Part shown: positions 23,058 through 34,048 of the stretch, in pieces
Layout: each line of letters begins with the position of its first letter
How positions within the stretch are numbered: the stretch's first letter is position 1
Assembly (NCBI RefSeq): GCF_019649055.1
Contig: NW_026570549.1
Location: 1 to 47,305, forward strand
From: Paramacrobiotus metropolitanus
Taxonomy: Eukaryota > Tardigrada > Eutardigrada > Parachela > Macrobiotidae
DNA length: 47,305 bases
Direction of reading: 5' to 3'
Notes under the pieces: model-generated
The model's input: only the letters and a program-made list of their open reading frames with translations
Databases searched by the model: none
Told to the model about the DNA's origin: nothing
Position numbers and translations under genes: made by a program

Positions 23058-23550
23058 GCCGACGATAGAATTACCAATCCGGGATTTGATTATTTTCATA
23101 TCCGCTATAGACGCGGCATTGTACTCGTACGAAGCCCAGCGTGCTGATATGGATGTAGCTGCGAAAGCTAATCATTCAACTACTACAGATATTAAAATTT
23201 AATAAAAATGGATAGACACTTAAGTAATAAATAAATAGTGGTAAGCAACAACTGATAGTGAGGGTTTGTAATAGGCGAATACCAAACTGTAAGTACACAT
23301 ATAATATTAAAATGGGCAATTTCGACTTATAACAACAGTTCTACTTCGCGGCTCGCAGGCTGACTTCTCTACTGTGATTAATACACTAAAATATATTGTA
23401 CTAGTGTCAGTGTCGAAATTATTTTACGGATTATGTGAATTGAATATAAAGCAAGAAGGGTATGAAGATGAACTGCGAATTTAGAGCGTAGTTTCTCTAT
23501 GGCTGTACTAATAGAGAAATATGTAATAATTACATAATATTATGTTAATC

Positions 23551-23620
23551 TGCTCATAGCCTGGTGGTAATACGTTCGGCTTTTGAACTGTATAGCCTGG
23601 GTTCGATTCGCAGATGAGTA
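23551..23620 (+). tRNA. tRNA-like unit, probably pseudogene
   Basis: The 70-nt unit has fully pairing ends (TGCTCAT with ATGAGTA, one G-U), an A-box-like TAGCCTGGTGGTAA and a B-box GGGTTCGATTCG. An anticodon stem GTTC/GAAC encloses GGCTTTT, which lacks the usual T33, so I give no anticodon. The T-stem has one mismatch. It may be a degenerate tRNA or SINE head. It resembles the unit at 5742 only in the promoter boxes. Confidence 0.4.
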
Positions 23621-24110
23621 ACTTTTATCTCATAAAATCAAACCAAAAAAAAGTATTGTGGTATCAAAATACCAAAAATAAATTCCAAATAGCCTTAAAA
23701 GTCTCCCTAGTGGAGTTTGGCTACTGTTGGTTCGATAATAATAATAATAATAATGGCGGATTGCATAACTGCTTAACGTTGAATATTACGCCCAAAAAAG
23801 AGCAACATCAAAATCACTTTTGCATTTGTTAATGAATTACCGGCAATCGCCATGACATGTTGCTAACAAAGCGAAAGTGTCACCTACCGCAACTGTTGTC
23901 ATTAGCACAGTCGTTAATCATATACCTCGGAAGTAGCCTTGGGCCAGCCATCAACAGTCGCTGCTGTTGATGGCTTCCGAAAGTAAACTCTTCCCATTCT
24001 CAAAATCAGTCATCCATAACTCATAAGCGACCTTCAAATCGCGCACACGTTAAAATATGTATAGTTTAAAAAAACTATGGCACCTACAAAATACTGAATA
24101 CCCAATGTAC
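23621..24110. other. Non-coding stretch 3' of the peroxidase exons
   Basis: Contains an (AAT)n microsatellite at about 23737-23756 and a small hairpin, GCCATCAACAG with CTGTTGATGGC, near 23955-23983. No peroxidase exon, poly(A) signal I would trust, or other gene is visible. Confidence 0.4.
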
Positions 24111-27100
24111 AGGTGAATGTCATCCACATGCTTGTAGACTTTTTTAAGCGCCTCCACAATTTCGTCCGGAATGTATGTAGTCAAATCACTGAAATCGGCT
24201 GCACGCGTCAAATTACAGTATTCGCGAAATTCATTGTATCCCGGGAGACCGCGATCCCGACCGCGCATTATGTTGATGGCCACCAGATCCTGTCCGCTGA
24301 ATTTTCTACTGCGGTCTTCGAACAAATGATCCGTCAGAGCTTTTGTCACAACAGAGTCCATGTTTTGCATCGGCTCCACAATTAAACCAATGAGCAACTG
24401 ATCGATTCCCAAATCCTCGTACAAGATGTCTCCGCGGGCAAAGTGCTCCATTAACTTCACCCGGCTGCGGTTGCCGGCGATAAAATTGTTGTCATACCGG
24501 CCGAATTCACTTGCACCAGCGTGTGTCCGAAACGGAACGCCGCGGCGGAAAACTCATTGACCAGCCTTGCGTCACAGTTTGGATCGTAGTTCGTGTAATA
24601 ACTGGAACGTCGGGATCGTAGATCGACTGCTTGAGTCAGTGCTTCGCCTAATATGCGTGGGAAGTACTCATTGAAGCTGATATGCTGCAGCACGGCAATC
24701 AGGATACGACGCGGTTCTTGAAACAATTGTTCGTCTTTCCAGTGACTGTTCACCCGTTTCAGCTCGGTGGCGATTTGGTTACGCAAACGCATCTGAAAGC
24801 ATTTCATTTATGGTAGAACGCTAAAGAATGCATAAAAGCATTAAAAGATTGTATGGAACACCGCTGATCGATAGAACAGCACATGCAACTTCCTCGTATT
24901 GCAGCTACAGTAAAATCTGTGAGATTGAACATCTGCGAATATTGAACAGGGCTCTACATTGAACGCCTGGCTAGGAACCGGCGCGCCTCGTTGACTATAA
25001 CACAGGGGGGCCACTGCGAACAGTGAACATCTGTGTAAAGTGAACATTGAACGCTTTACTCGGAACCGTACTAATTAAATCGCTCTGTTCAATGTGAACA
25101 AAGGTGCAAAATCCGGGTCCGGCGTGAGAATGAAAATGACATCACAAGAAAAACTTTAGCCAATTATTGGTTTAAATGCACATTTGACCATTTGTTAACT
25201 AAAATCTGGCTTTAATCTTACCGGTTAGTGTTGCCGTATCATTTTCGTGCGACCTCAAGATGAAACGAACATTTTGTATTCTAAAAATGGTTTTCGCATT
25301 TTTGGCGCTCTTTCTAACACCAAATTTACGAAAAGCCCGATCGCTGGGTCAAGAGATACGATAAGTCACAAAAAGTCAAAACGGCAACTCTGTTTAATCT
25401 GCAGTCTTCCCTTATCCAGCTACACAGTTGACTTGTCTTGGTCGCTCTAGAACATTCTCATATCCGAAAATGACACTCGAATGCCAAAAGTTGAGCTTAC
25501 CATAAAGCAAAGCCAAAACTTTGAACTAATTATATAACACAGCAAAACCTACATGTACTTGCTAAATGAACAGTACAATACGGGGCGCCCCACGTAGTTA
25601 CCCCGAGGGGCCCCCCAGGGGCAGTTACTGCGAATATCGAACACTCTTCTACATTGAACGCTTTTGATGGAACCACAGGTGTTCAATGTACATAGATTTT
25701 ACTGTAGTAGCTGCCACAGGCCTAACGTAATATTATCCATAAAAACCACCTCCTTGCAGATGACCTTCGCCTTGTTTATCGAATGCGACAAACCATTTTC
25801 ATGCGTTTGTCCACCCCACCTACCCATATGGTATGAGAAACAGTCAATCCAGGACTTTCGTTTTCGCGCGTATCTCCAGCCAAGAAGATTTCCAGGAACC
25901 GAATTAAGACATTCGATGAATTCTATATCAGTTGAGTCGATTGTGGTTGGCAGAAGATCTTTCAGACCGGCATTGGGGTTCTTTGTAGAATTCAGCTTGC
26001 CTGCATTTCCGAACCACAGCTACAAAGCGTGCATGATGCAAATCCGAAAACAAATTTACAGGTTACCGTCAACAAACGTCCGCAGACGTTGGGTCTTGCA
26101 GAGAGTGCTGCCGTACACCATACTGGCGTCCACATATGCCGTGTTCTGGTTCACCTGCTCCCGCGCTCCAAACGATGTGCGGCCGGTTGCGGAGCGGATA
26201 AAAGCCAAGCAGCGACGCTCCGTAGTATTGCTGATAAAAGGGGTCATACTTGAATCCGCCAGTGGAATCGGGATAGGCCGACAATTCGCACTGGTCATCT
26301 CCTGTGCGTTGCATGATCGACAGTTAAAATTGAACCCATTCAAAGCAGTTGCGATGGGCGTTAGTGTCATATCGTGATCCACAAACTGGCCATACTGCAT
26401 GAACATGTGCTGAAATAAAAAACAAAAACGGTATTAACAATGGCAGTACTTCAGCTGTACCGTGCACGCATAATGCAATCCTGCTCTAAGCATCTTTATT
26501 GTTATAGAATTTACAGTAAGTGCATCGAAGCTGGAATGTACGACAAGATCGGAGGGCACGGTGCTGCTGGTCTGTCGTCGGTGCATATTAATTAATCAGG
26601 CTATTCCAGTGAATGGAATACTGCTAAAATTTTAATAAGTGCATGTTTCAGTTTAAAAGTCGAAAAACAAAGTCGGGGGTGCGGCTTACGTGAATTCAAG
26701 ACTTCGATACGAAATAATTATCGTAGGGATCTTTTTTGTAAGAAAGCTTCACTCAAGCTTTTTGTAAGCAAGCTTCACTCAAGCTTTTTGTAAGCAAGCT
26801 TTGTAAGAAAGCGTTGGGTTTATACTTCACTCTTTTTTGTGAACTTCTACAAATTCTTCTGCAAGATTTCAAGTTATCATGATGCCTTAACTTTGTGCCA
26901 GATTGACGAATGTTAAAACACGCGACGTAGGTTGTGCATGAGCTAAAGCCAAATTATTGCTTAATGCTTATTACCTGTAACGAGGATGCGGCCGATCCAC
27001 ATCCTCTACGACTCCCAGTTGGACCTCCCGGGTGGACGGCAGAGGCACGCCTGTGACGCTCATGTTGCGAGGTTCGTCGACACCGTCAGCAAAGGCGGGA

Positions 27101-29830
27101 TCGAGCAGACGGCCGAATATCCTCTCCGATGATCCTCTTTCGGGGTGCTGGAGATTGTTACACCAACCCGAAATGCTGCGGTACCTACTGGTGTGATCGC
27201 ACGGGACGAAGCGTTCGGCGCATGTTAAGTATATTTTCCGTTGGTCCATCCAGTTTGGGTTTAATCAGTCCGTCAAAGCGCTTCAGCTTGGACATAACAC
27301 TTGACATATTGGTAATTGGAGGGTGTCCGGTTGACGAATTGGCGTTTAAGTATATGTTTGGTGCCCTGGATGAAGGCGTTGGACTCGAGATTCATGGCTC
27401 GGACGGCGGCCGTCGGGCTGTTGAATGCGGTACGAATGCGGCCGGATTGGCTGCCTTGAGCCTGTGCTCGGGCAAGATCAGCTAAGGCAGTGACGGTGAC
27501 TTCTTCGCGGGCCTTTTCCAAGATGTTCATCAAGATATCGGGTGAGATTTCGGGATCCGCAGGTATTGCTGTACCAGGAAAATTTTAAACTGATCACATT
27601 TGTTGGATTACATTTTCAGATATTTCGAAATCTCAAAACTTACCTGCTTTCCACAAGCTGAGATCTAAGGAAGCAGAAAATGGCGACCGACAAGGCATTG
27701 CCGCGTTCCTGTGACGAAATACAAGGAATACATTGGTACTTACTGCATTTAATGGCATCGCAATGTACTGTGTGTTGACTTATAGCAGCAAGTCAATGGT
27801 TTCTCGTAACTTTAGTACGGATAGCTGTACAGGGTAAGCGCCGCTCATTTTCTTTGTTAGTTTTTCTTCAGAAACAATCACGAAGATTGCTGCACTTAGT
27901 TTATTGCTCATAACCTTTGCTCAAAAGCATTTTTATTAGAAGTCGTCTAATCACAATGTAAGTTATCGTGATATGCCTGTCTTTTTCCACTGAAAAATTG
28001 TAGGAATTACGAGTTTCGGTTGCTTCCAGATTTCACTTACAGTAACGAATCTGGCAGCAGCATAACGTGAGGTTGAATAGACGGAATATTGTCGCCATTC
28101 TCACATAAAATTCTTGCCAAGGTTGTATTCGTATCTCCGTCAGCTGTTCTGTCAACAAAGAATACGTAATTAATGCCGAAACCCTTGATCGTAGTTTATC
28201 GTATGCATGTGCAACAAGGGGACATACCTGGCGTAAAACGGGTTTCCGGAAGATCATTTTCATACCAATATCGATCGCCCACTCTCAGATTACGATACTT
28301 TTTTGCAATAATACAGGAAAACACCGGCCCGACTAATGCCCCTGGCTCATGAATTTCGGATAGCCCTCCAGTGAAGAGGTCAATATCATGGACGGTACTG
28401 TGTAAACGAATAGAACTCATGAATGAATGATAGTAATGCCCTAGTTATGAAATTATCAGTGTCCTGAACAATACGGCAGTTAATGCGCATTATAACAAGC
28501 AGCAAATGGCTGACCACAGCGACCTTCGATCAGTTTTCAGTTCAAAGGAAGCGAGCTAGTGCGTGGTAGCGTGTTACGGCTGAAAACATGTGTACAACTG
28601 TACGCGGGACGATTCCCTTAAGCTGGAAGTGGTCGAAATTGGTTGCGGTCAGCTCATAGTGATTTGGCAGAATGCTAAAAGCCCAATGCAAATCATGATA
28701 GTATCCAGCGATTGACTTATTTAGTGTCAAAGCACTGCCGATAATTGAGGAGTATCGCACTTATGAATCCAGTTATATGGGTTTGCGTTGATCAGCCGAA
28801 GCTTTAGTTTATGCAAGAAGCAAGCAAAATTATTTAAAAAGCAAATCAGAACCACTAAAAAGACAATTCAAGATACAAAATACTGAAATTAATGGTGGTG
28901 AAACTATGTAAGATTTACTTACAGCAGGGGCGTCATAGAGGGGGTGTCTACCGGCAATTTTTCGGAGTTTGACTCCCCTTGTTTTTCAAAACCGATTGCC
29001 CCCGTCAAAATTTAGAAGAGAACAGACAGAGTAATATTGAAGAGAGCAGACAGAATATGTTTTTCAAAACCGATTGCCCCCCTTCAAATTTTGCCCCCCT
29101 GTCAAAATTGGACACCCCCCTTTTGCCGAACCTGTGACGCCCCTGACTTACAGTACATGTCATACTCGTACCTGTAAACAGCCGACAATATTTTAATATT
29201 GCTTTCACTGACGGAGTCTCTGAGATCGTCGAATGAAGTGGCCATCTTCAGACCGCACACACTCCGCCAGAAATCGTAGCTAGATAATCCATGATCCCGA
29301 CCACGCTGAAATTGTGTACAATAATACAGTTTTGTGTGGTTTTCAGTTTTCCTTTTGTATGCAACAATCAAGATACCTGAATAGTGAGAGCCGCCAAATC
29401 CAGCTTTTGTCCAACGTTGGCGGCCGGATCGTCCGCGATTCGTAGCCATCCGCTGTTGGTCAGCGCAGAGGTTATTGACTGGTCTCCCGGTCTAGCTGGT
29501 TGATCAGCAATGCCCCGAATAGTTCCATCCAGCACGCCCGAAAAATACACCTGTGATAGAAAATTAAAGGTGATTATTTTAAGTTTAAGCCCGCATATTT
29601 TAAAGCTCAAGCACATTGTAATGCTGGCATACTCTGTAGCAGGATACAGGCGTACGTAATAATAATTCTTACATCATAAGGTTGAAACCATTGGGTGTTA
29701 AACGGCTTGAAATTAACACGACCTCGTCTGTCGATAAACTGGGTACCATTTGCCATTAACGAATACCAGAACTTGGAAGCTGCAGTGGCAAACTCGTTCG
29801 TAATCCCAGGGTGTACGGCCGCGGAATAGC
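24111..29830 (-). CDS. Two-domain animal haem peroxidase (partial)
   Basis: Ten exons: 29673-29830, 29377-29550, 29172-29305, 28228-28397, 28041-28148, 27644-27708, 26975-27568, 26067-26409, 25824-26000, 24111-24792. The first six give the C-terminal half of domain A (GITNEFATAASKFWYSL, GRDHGLSSYDFW, DIDLFTGGLSEIHEPGALVG, GDRYWYEN, LARILCENGDNI, SLDLSLWK). The exon ending SLDLSLWK has a GTAAGT donor and joins in phase to domain B: YRSISGWCNNLQ, QYGQFVDHD (distal Gln, Asp, His), LAGDTRENESPGL (catalytic Arg, haem-ester Glu), AAFRFGHTLV (proximal His), GRDRGLPGYNEF, ending VDDIHL at a donor. Domain B thus keeps the residues expected for catalysis; domain A has Tyr (FWYS) where the proximal His should be. 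Domain A's N-terminal half and domain B's C-terminal exons were not found. Single-base frame breaks lie near 28127, 27290, 27262, the 26975/26409 junction, 25885 and 24497. No start or signal peptide seen. Intron MITEs at 24908 and 28925. Confidence 0.85.
24908..25704. mobile_element. pogo-type non-autonomous element in an intron
   Basis: Ends CAGTAAAATCTGTGAG and its inverted partner (CAGTAAAATCTATGTA read from the right) are each flanked by TA. CAGTAAAA-type termini with a TA duplication are typical of pogo/Tigger elements. Subterminal sequence on both sides repeats TTGAACGC, TTGAACA and related words in both orientations. No transposase frame is present in the ~800 bp. It sits between the exons at 24111-24792 and 25824-26000 of the peroxidase gene. 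Confidence 0.75.
26732..26812. repeat. 26-bp tandem repeat in a peroxidase intron
   Basis: About three copies of CTTCACTCAAGCTTTTTGTA plus AGCAAG run head to tail, the middle ones identical. It lies in the intron between the exons at 26067-26409 and 26975-27568. Confidence 0.75.
28925..29145. mobile_element. hAT-type MITE, TSD ACTTACAG, in an intron
   Basis: Starts CAGGGGCGTCA and ends TGACGCCCCTG. The 8-bp repeat ACTTACAG flanks it at 28917-28924 and 29146-29153. The interior duplicates the phrase TTTTTCAAAACCGATTGCCC and contains runs of C. It inserted about 20 bp inside the intron following the peroxidase exon 29172-29305, just downstream of its donor site. Confidence 0.85.
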
Positions 29831-30950
29831 CTGAAAATGTACACTCCTTGCACCATGGTGGAGTATAGAAATGGTTACACAACTCCTGATATGAAGGCCG
29901 GATTTTTAATACGCAGGCAACAGAGTTCGAGGTGGTAAACCTGTTAAACAGCACAGTATATTCTGACGAAACCGGTTCTCCCTCGATCTGATTACTTGTA
30001 CCGTTTGTGGGCATCTGTCGGCGCATCCCAGAGAAGGCAAAACGCAGTAACCACTTTTTACAAATTTTTAATAAATATCAGTTTCAGGATTTGAAAAGTT
30101 AGCACTGATGATTTTTCATAAAATCCGCAAGGTAAACATTTTCAAGCAACCTCGATGCGTTTCTTCGTTCGTCATCAGCCCTCCCGAAAACGGGTAAAAC
30201 AAGAGAGCAGGTCCTACTCTCAGAGGTCACGCGCCAGCTGCTTTTTGTACTGGTGATCTATCGCAACAAGTAACAAAATTGGAGTACACTGCCCACAAAC
30301 TGCAAGCGATTAAATATAGCTCAGCGTCTTAACGTTTTCGAAAACAATCTAGAGACCAAACTGGTTTAGAAGAAGTAAAATTTAGAGTAATAATTCTAAC
30401 TTCATATCCTACAGTACTTATGTTTTGTTGTTCTGTTTATGTAGCTATTGGGATACAGCACAAATTTCTAACTCTTTGCTTTGGTCCTGGCATTAGCAAT
30501 TTAAGCATTGATTGCAAACCAAACGGTTAAAATAACCTCGCGCACACCACTAAAACTTGACGCTTACCTATTTCAGTATGTGTAGCCTACGAGGAAGCAA
30601 ATGGCTAAGCATTTTGTTGCTGTTGTGCACGAGAAAGCAAATTAGCTGTTCATAAACAGCCACAGGTTTAGTATCAAAAGTTTAAAATTTTTTCTACACC
30701 TTTTGATATGCAACTAGTATAGCTGCACTTTGATATTCACGGAGCGCAGGCGTCTGAAAGTAGTGGTGGCGTGTCGTTGCGAGGTTATTTTGAACCGCGG
30801 ACCGACAGTTCAACCTCTTTTGTCGTACATTGTACCGGGTGGGCGGTTTGGGCATCAGACGCACTGAACGACTAGCTTCGGCATTCCTTGCCTCGGTCAA
30901 TTCGGTTCGCTCGCTGGTGCCACATATGACAGACCTGTACAGCGAAGCAT
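29831..30950. other. Upstream of peroxidase exons; no exon recognised
   Basis: The minus frame runs open from 29830 to about 30026 but its sequence does not match the peroxidase family and a good acceptor (TTTTCAG) lies at 29831, so I treat this as intron. The expected upstream exons of domain A (distal His block, GDxRxNE block, REHNR block) are not visible here or further upstream on the minus strand. Confidence 0.4.
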
Positions 30951-31800
30951 ATGCGACATGTGCGGAACAAGCTTGGAAATCAATGGGGCCGCGAACTCCC
31001 TGATGAAAATTTTCGTGCTTCGCAGCGTGCTTGGGACATCCCGGTCGTCCTTTACCAGAAAAAGAAGCAGTATTACGTCAAACGGATTCCGTTAACCAAA
31101 AGCCGGCTGCTAGCTGTGTCTCAGCCTGAGTCTGGGTTGTGGCTAAATGCAGTCCCAGTGGCGAGCCTCGGCACTACGTTGTCGAATACCAGTAAGGATA
31201 TCCATTGCGCAACGCATCGGCGCCCCAGTATGCGTTGAACGCGGTGCAAAATGCGGCAGCACTGTTGACAAATGGGATATCACGGGTTGGGATGCAAGCA
31301 CCTGAAAGCGAAAATTTCCCGTCATAACGAAATCAGAGATGTGATCCACCGCGCCTGTGGGTCAGCCAGTATCCCTTCCGTTCTCGAGCCACAGGCCTTT
31401 ACCGCGATACCCAGAAAGGCCAGATGGCATGACCTCAGTTCCCTTCAGTCAAGGAAATCCTGGGTGTGGGATGTCACCTGCACGGATACCATGGCCACCA
31501 GCTACATCATAGAAGACATCCCAGGAAGCCGGCGCTGCCGCCACCATGGCGGAGGCAAAGAGAAAACCACAAAGCACGGATATTTACGCGATAATTTCAA
31601 TTTCTCTGCTTTGGTTTTGAAACAATGGGTGTGTGGGGTAAAGAATCGAAATGTAAGATGTCTATACTCGGTAAGATGCTTTTTGAGAGGACACAGGAGA
31701 AACGATCCACTCAGTTTCTGAAGCAGAGAATCAGTGTTGCTTTAATGCGAGGTAATGCTGCTTGTGTTCAGGAAACGTTATGTATCGGTAAGAGACTGGA
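30951..31800 (+). pseudogene. Retroelement-like C-terminal coding remnant
   Basis: Across shifting frames the plus strand gives, in order: ESGLWLNAVPVASLGT, RISIAQRIGAPVC, SRHNEIRDVIHRAC, SIPSVLEPQ, ERPDGMT, KSWVWDVTCTDTMATSYI, then QRISVALMRGNAACV. This chain (sgaWLnAlP, LRLG, RH..iN, lEP, RPDg, WDvTc.DT, QRisvAlqRGNA) is the conserved C-terminal module found behind reverse-transcriptase-like regions in many invertebrate retroelements. The frame changes at least at ~31190, ~31275, ~31415, ~31450 and ~31620, so it is not translatable as read. No RT motif was found upstream. Assignment to a clade is not possible here. Confidence 0.6.
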
Positions 31801-31989
31801 CGAAGTGTATTATGTCATTTTATGTGTTGAAATGATGAACTGCGTAATTTTGTTTTTAATCTATGTTAACGTGAATAACCCAATTAAAGATCATCATTCG
31901 ACCACTAATGAAGAAAGAAACGACCCGACCCAGTTTTCATACAAGACTGGAATCGCAAAGACAATGACAACTCACCTGATGAAGAGATA

Positions 31990-33840
31990 ACATTAAAAAA
32001 CTGTCGTTGACAAGGGCGAAAGACTTTTGCCCGAAGAAGATTCCAGCATATTTTTTACAGAGCGATACAAAACACTACTATTAATTTGATCACTCTCTCT
32101 AACGGCTTCTTCTTATACTCGTACTACAAATAGTACTTACATGCAAACTTGTGTTTGTGCATGATGCGTTTTATTACAGCTTGTTTAACTGCGTGTGTGT
32201 GTGCATGGATGAGCACGTTATGGCTTTGGCCATAACGCTTGACAATCTAAGAGATTGTTCTCATGTTTATTGTTCTCATGAAAGTTACCGAACTTTCTAG
32301 AATCGTTGCAACACGGTTGCACTAAGATATAAGGTTTTACTTTGCTGTGAATGATATCGATCATTCCAGCGATCGGTCTACCATTTCCTGTTGCTTTCCA
32401 TCTCATTGTTATTCTTGCTTGTTGTGTGATTAAAGTTATAGGTAAGAACTATTACTTTCACTTTCCGTCAGCACAGTATATGAGTATATTACGCAGTCAT
32501 ATATGGCACTGGCCCCCTATTAAGCTGAACCTTGAAGTATCATTTGTCTTATTCCTTTTCCCCTTTGCTGCTTTCCGGTACGCTCATGCAAATCGTCTCG
32601 CCATAAATGGGCCAAGGTCAAAACGAGGAAGGAATAATTAAAAGAATGAAATTCCGTGGTCAAAAAGATGAAGGAAAAATTAAAGGAAGGAAGGTTATTT
32701 TAGTCCAAAAAAAGGAAGGAATTTCGTACGGTGAAGAAATTTTTCGTGCGGTGAAAAAATAAGAATTCATAGGGAGCAGAAATCGTACAGAGTGTGTTGA
32801 AATGTTCTTTTGTGATAGCGAAGAACACTGTATGCGGACTCTCGGTTTACTGCATTTTGCAAAAAGACTATTGTAAATTTTGCTTCTTCCGTACAAGTCG
32901 CCGTTAATGAGGACTAAATGAACGGTTTTTTTTCACGTATGTATTATTAGTGTGTCAATTTTCATCAGCACCAGTATAGGATATTACGTATATAGTGGTT
33001 TGCTCTGTTGTTAATGCTTCCAACATTAGGTAACAAGCAGCAAAAAAATGGTACGGTGCAGTTGAAATAAGCCGATTAGTACGGCGATTACTCACATATC
33101 AGGTGTGCATTATGTGCACACTTAATATTTATGATCAGTTCATTCTTACTTAAGCTATTCTGCTTTTAATAAATCCTGAAGTAGGCGCTTTTAAACTACA
33201 AAACATGAAATTAACGGACAACGGTATCATTACAGCTGTGGACGGGCACAAACGACCCCAACTTAATCTCCAGAATTTTTTTTAAGTTTGACGTCAAAAT
33301 AATGGTGATGCAGTTATCACTTGTCTTCAACGATTTGGCTGTTAAGTCTGTTATCATATTAAAATTTAAACTGCAAATTGCAAAACAGAAAGGTGTAGTA
33401 TTAAGAAAGGCAAAGCGTCATGATAAGAACGTGTTGTACTATGAGTAATGCATGCTGGCCACATGTATATCTCATGTACTCTAATGACGTCAATGCTGTT
33501 CTAGCTTATAAGCTGCTACTGCACATGCATTAGCAATCAATGTACAAATTTGTAGAACCATTCCACATCCGCGTTACTTTATCAATAAAGAACCCAGCTT
33601 TACAAAAGTAAGGAAAGTGTACACATGTTGGCCTGGCTTATTCTTCGTCATTATATCTAACCATTCTCATTTTATTTTATCTAACTCATTTTATTTAACC
33701 GGACTCATTTTATCTAACTAGCTGGGCACATAAACCTCCTCCAAATTAAATGCGTAAAAAAATATTTTCAGCCGCCATCGTCAAGAGGGTGTGGCCAGAG
33801 AACAATTAAAAGTTTACAAATTATCACAGATTTGATACTA
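31990..33840. other. Intergenic, no supported gene
   Basis: Purine-rich AAGGAAGG runs near 32665-32720 and short TCATTTTATCTAAC-type repeats at about 33655-33722. No exon, RNA gene or transposon end recognised before the Harbinger terminus at 33841. Confidence 0.4.
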
Positions 33841-33894
33841 GTGACGTTGCGCAAACACGCTTCTCGTGGCGGTTGCTACTTCTCGTCGCTTTTA
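33841..33894 (+). repeat. Left terminal inverted repeat, 54 bp
   Basis: Exact reverse complement of 37576-37629. Pairing resumes weakly outside (AGTA after one mismatch), which may be chance. Confidence 0.95.
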
Positions 33895-34048
33895 GCACTA
33901 GATGCGACGGGAAGCAAACACCGGTCACATTTGAGCTTGCGCAAAGCAAATGCTGTAGCTGGTAGGCTTTGAATTTTCTGCTGTATCAGTACACTACATT
34001 TGCGAAGCTATTGAATATTGCAAAATATTCATCTTAGAATATTGCAAA

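Noticed and set aside
25664-26377. 237-codon plus-strand ORF
   Set aside because: It lies antisense over two peroxidase exons and the end of the pogo-type element; the minus strand carries the conserved motifs.
27250-27330. Short intron explaining the frame change in the peroxidase exon
   Set aside because: The only GT..AG pairs there would give introns of about 20-30 nt, and a third frame between the two carries family-like sequence (MSKLKRFDGL), so two small indels fit better.
29831-30026. Start of the peroxidase gene at an ATG at 30026
   Set aside because: The open frame upstream of 29830 does not resemble the family, and a good splice acceptor sits at 29831; an initiator here would also begin in the middle of a domain.
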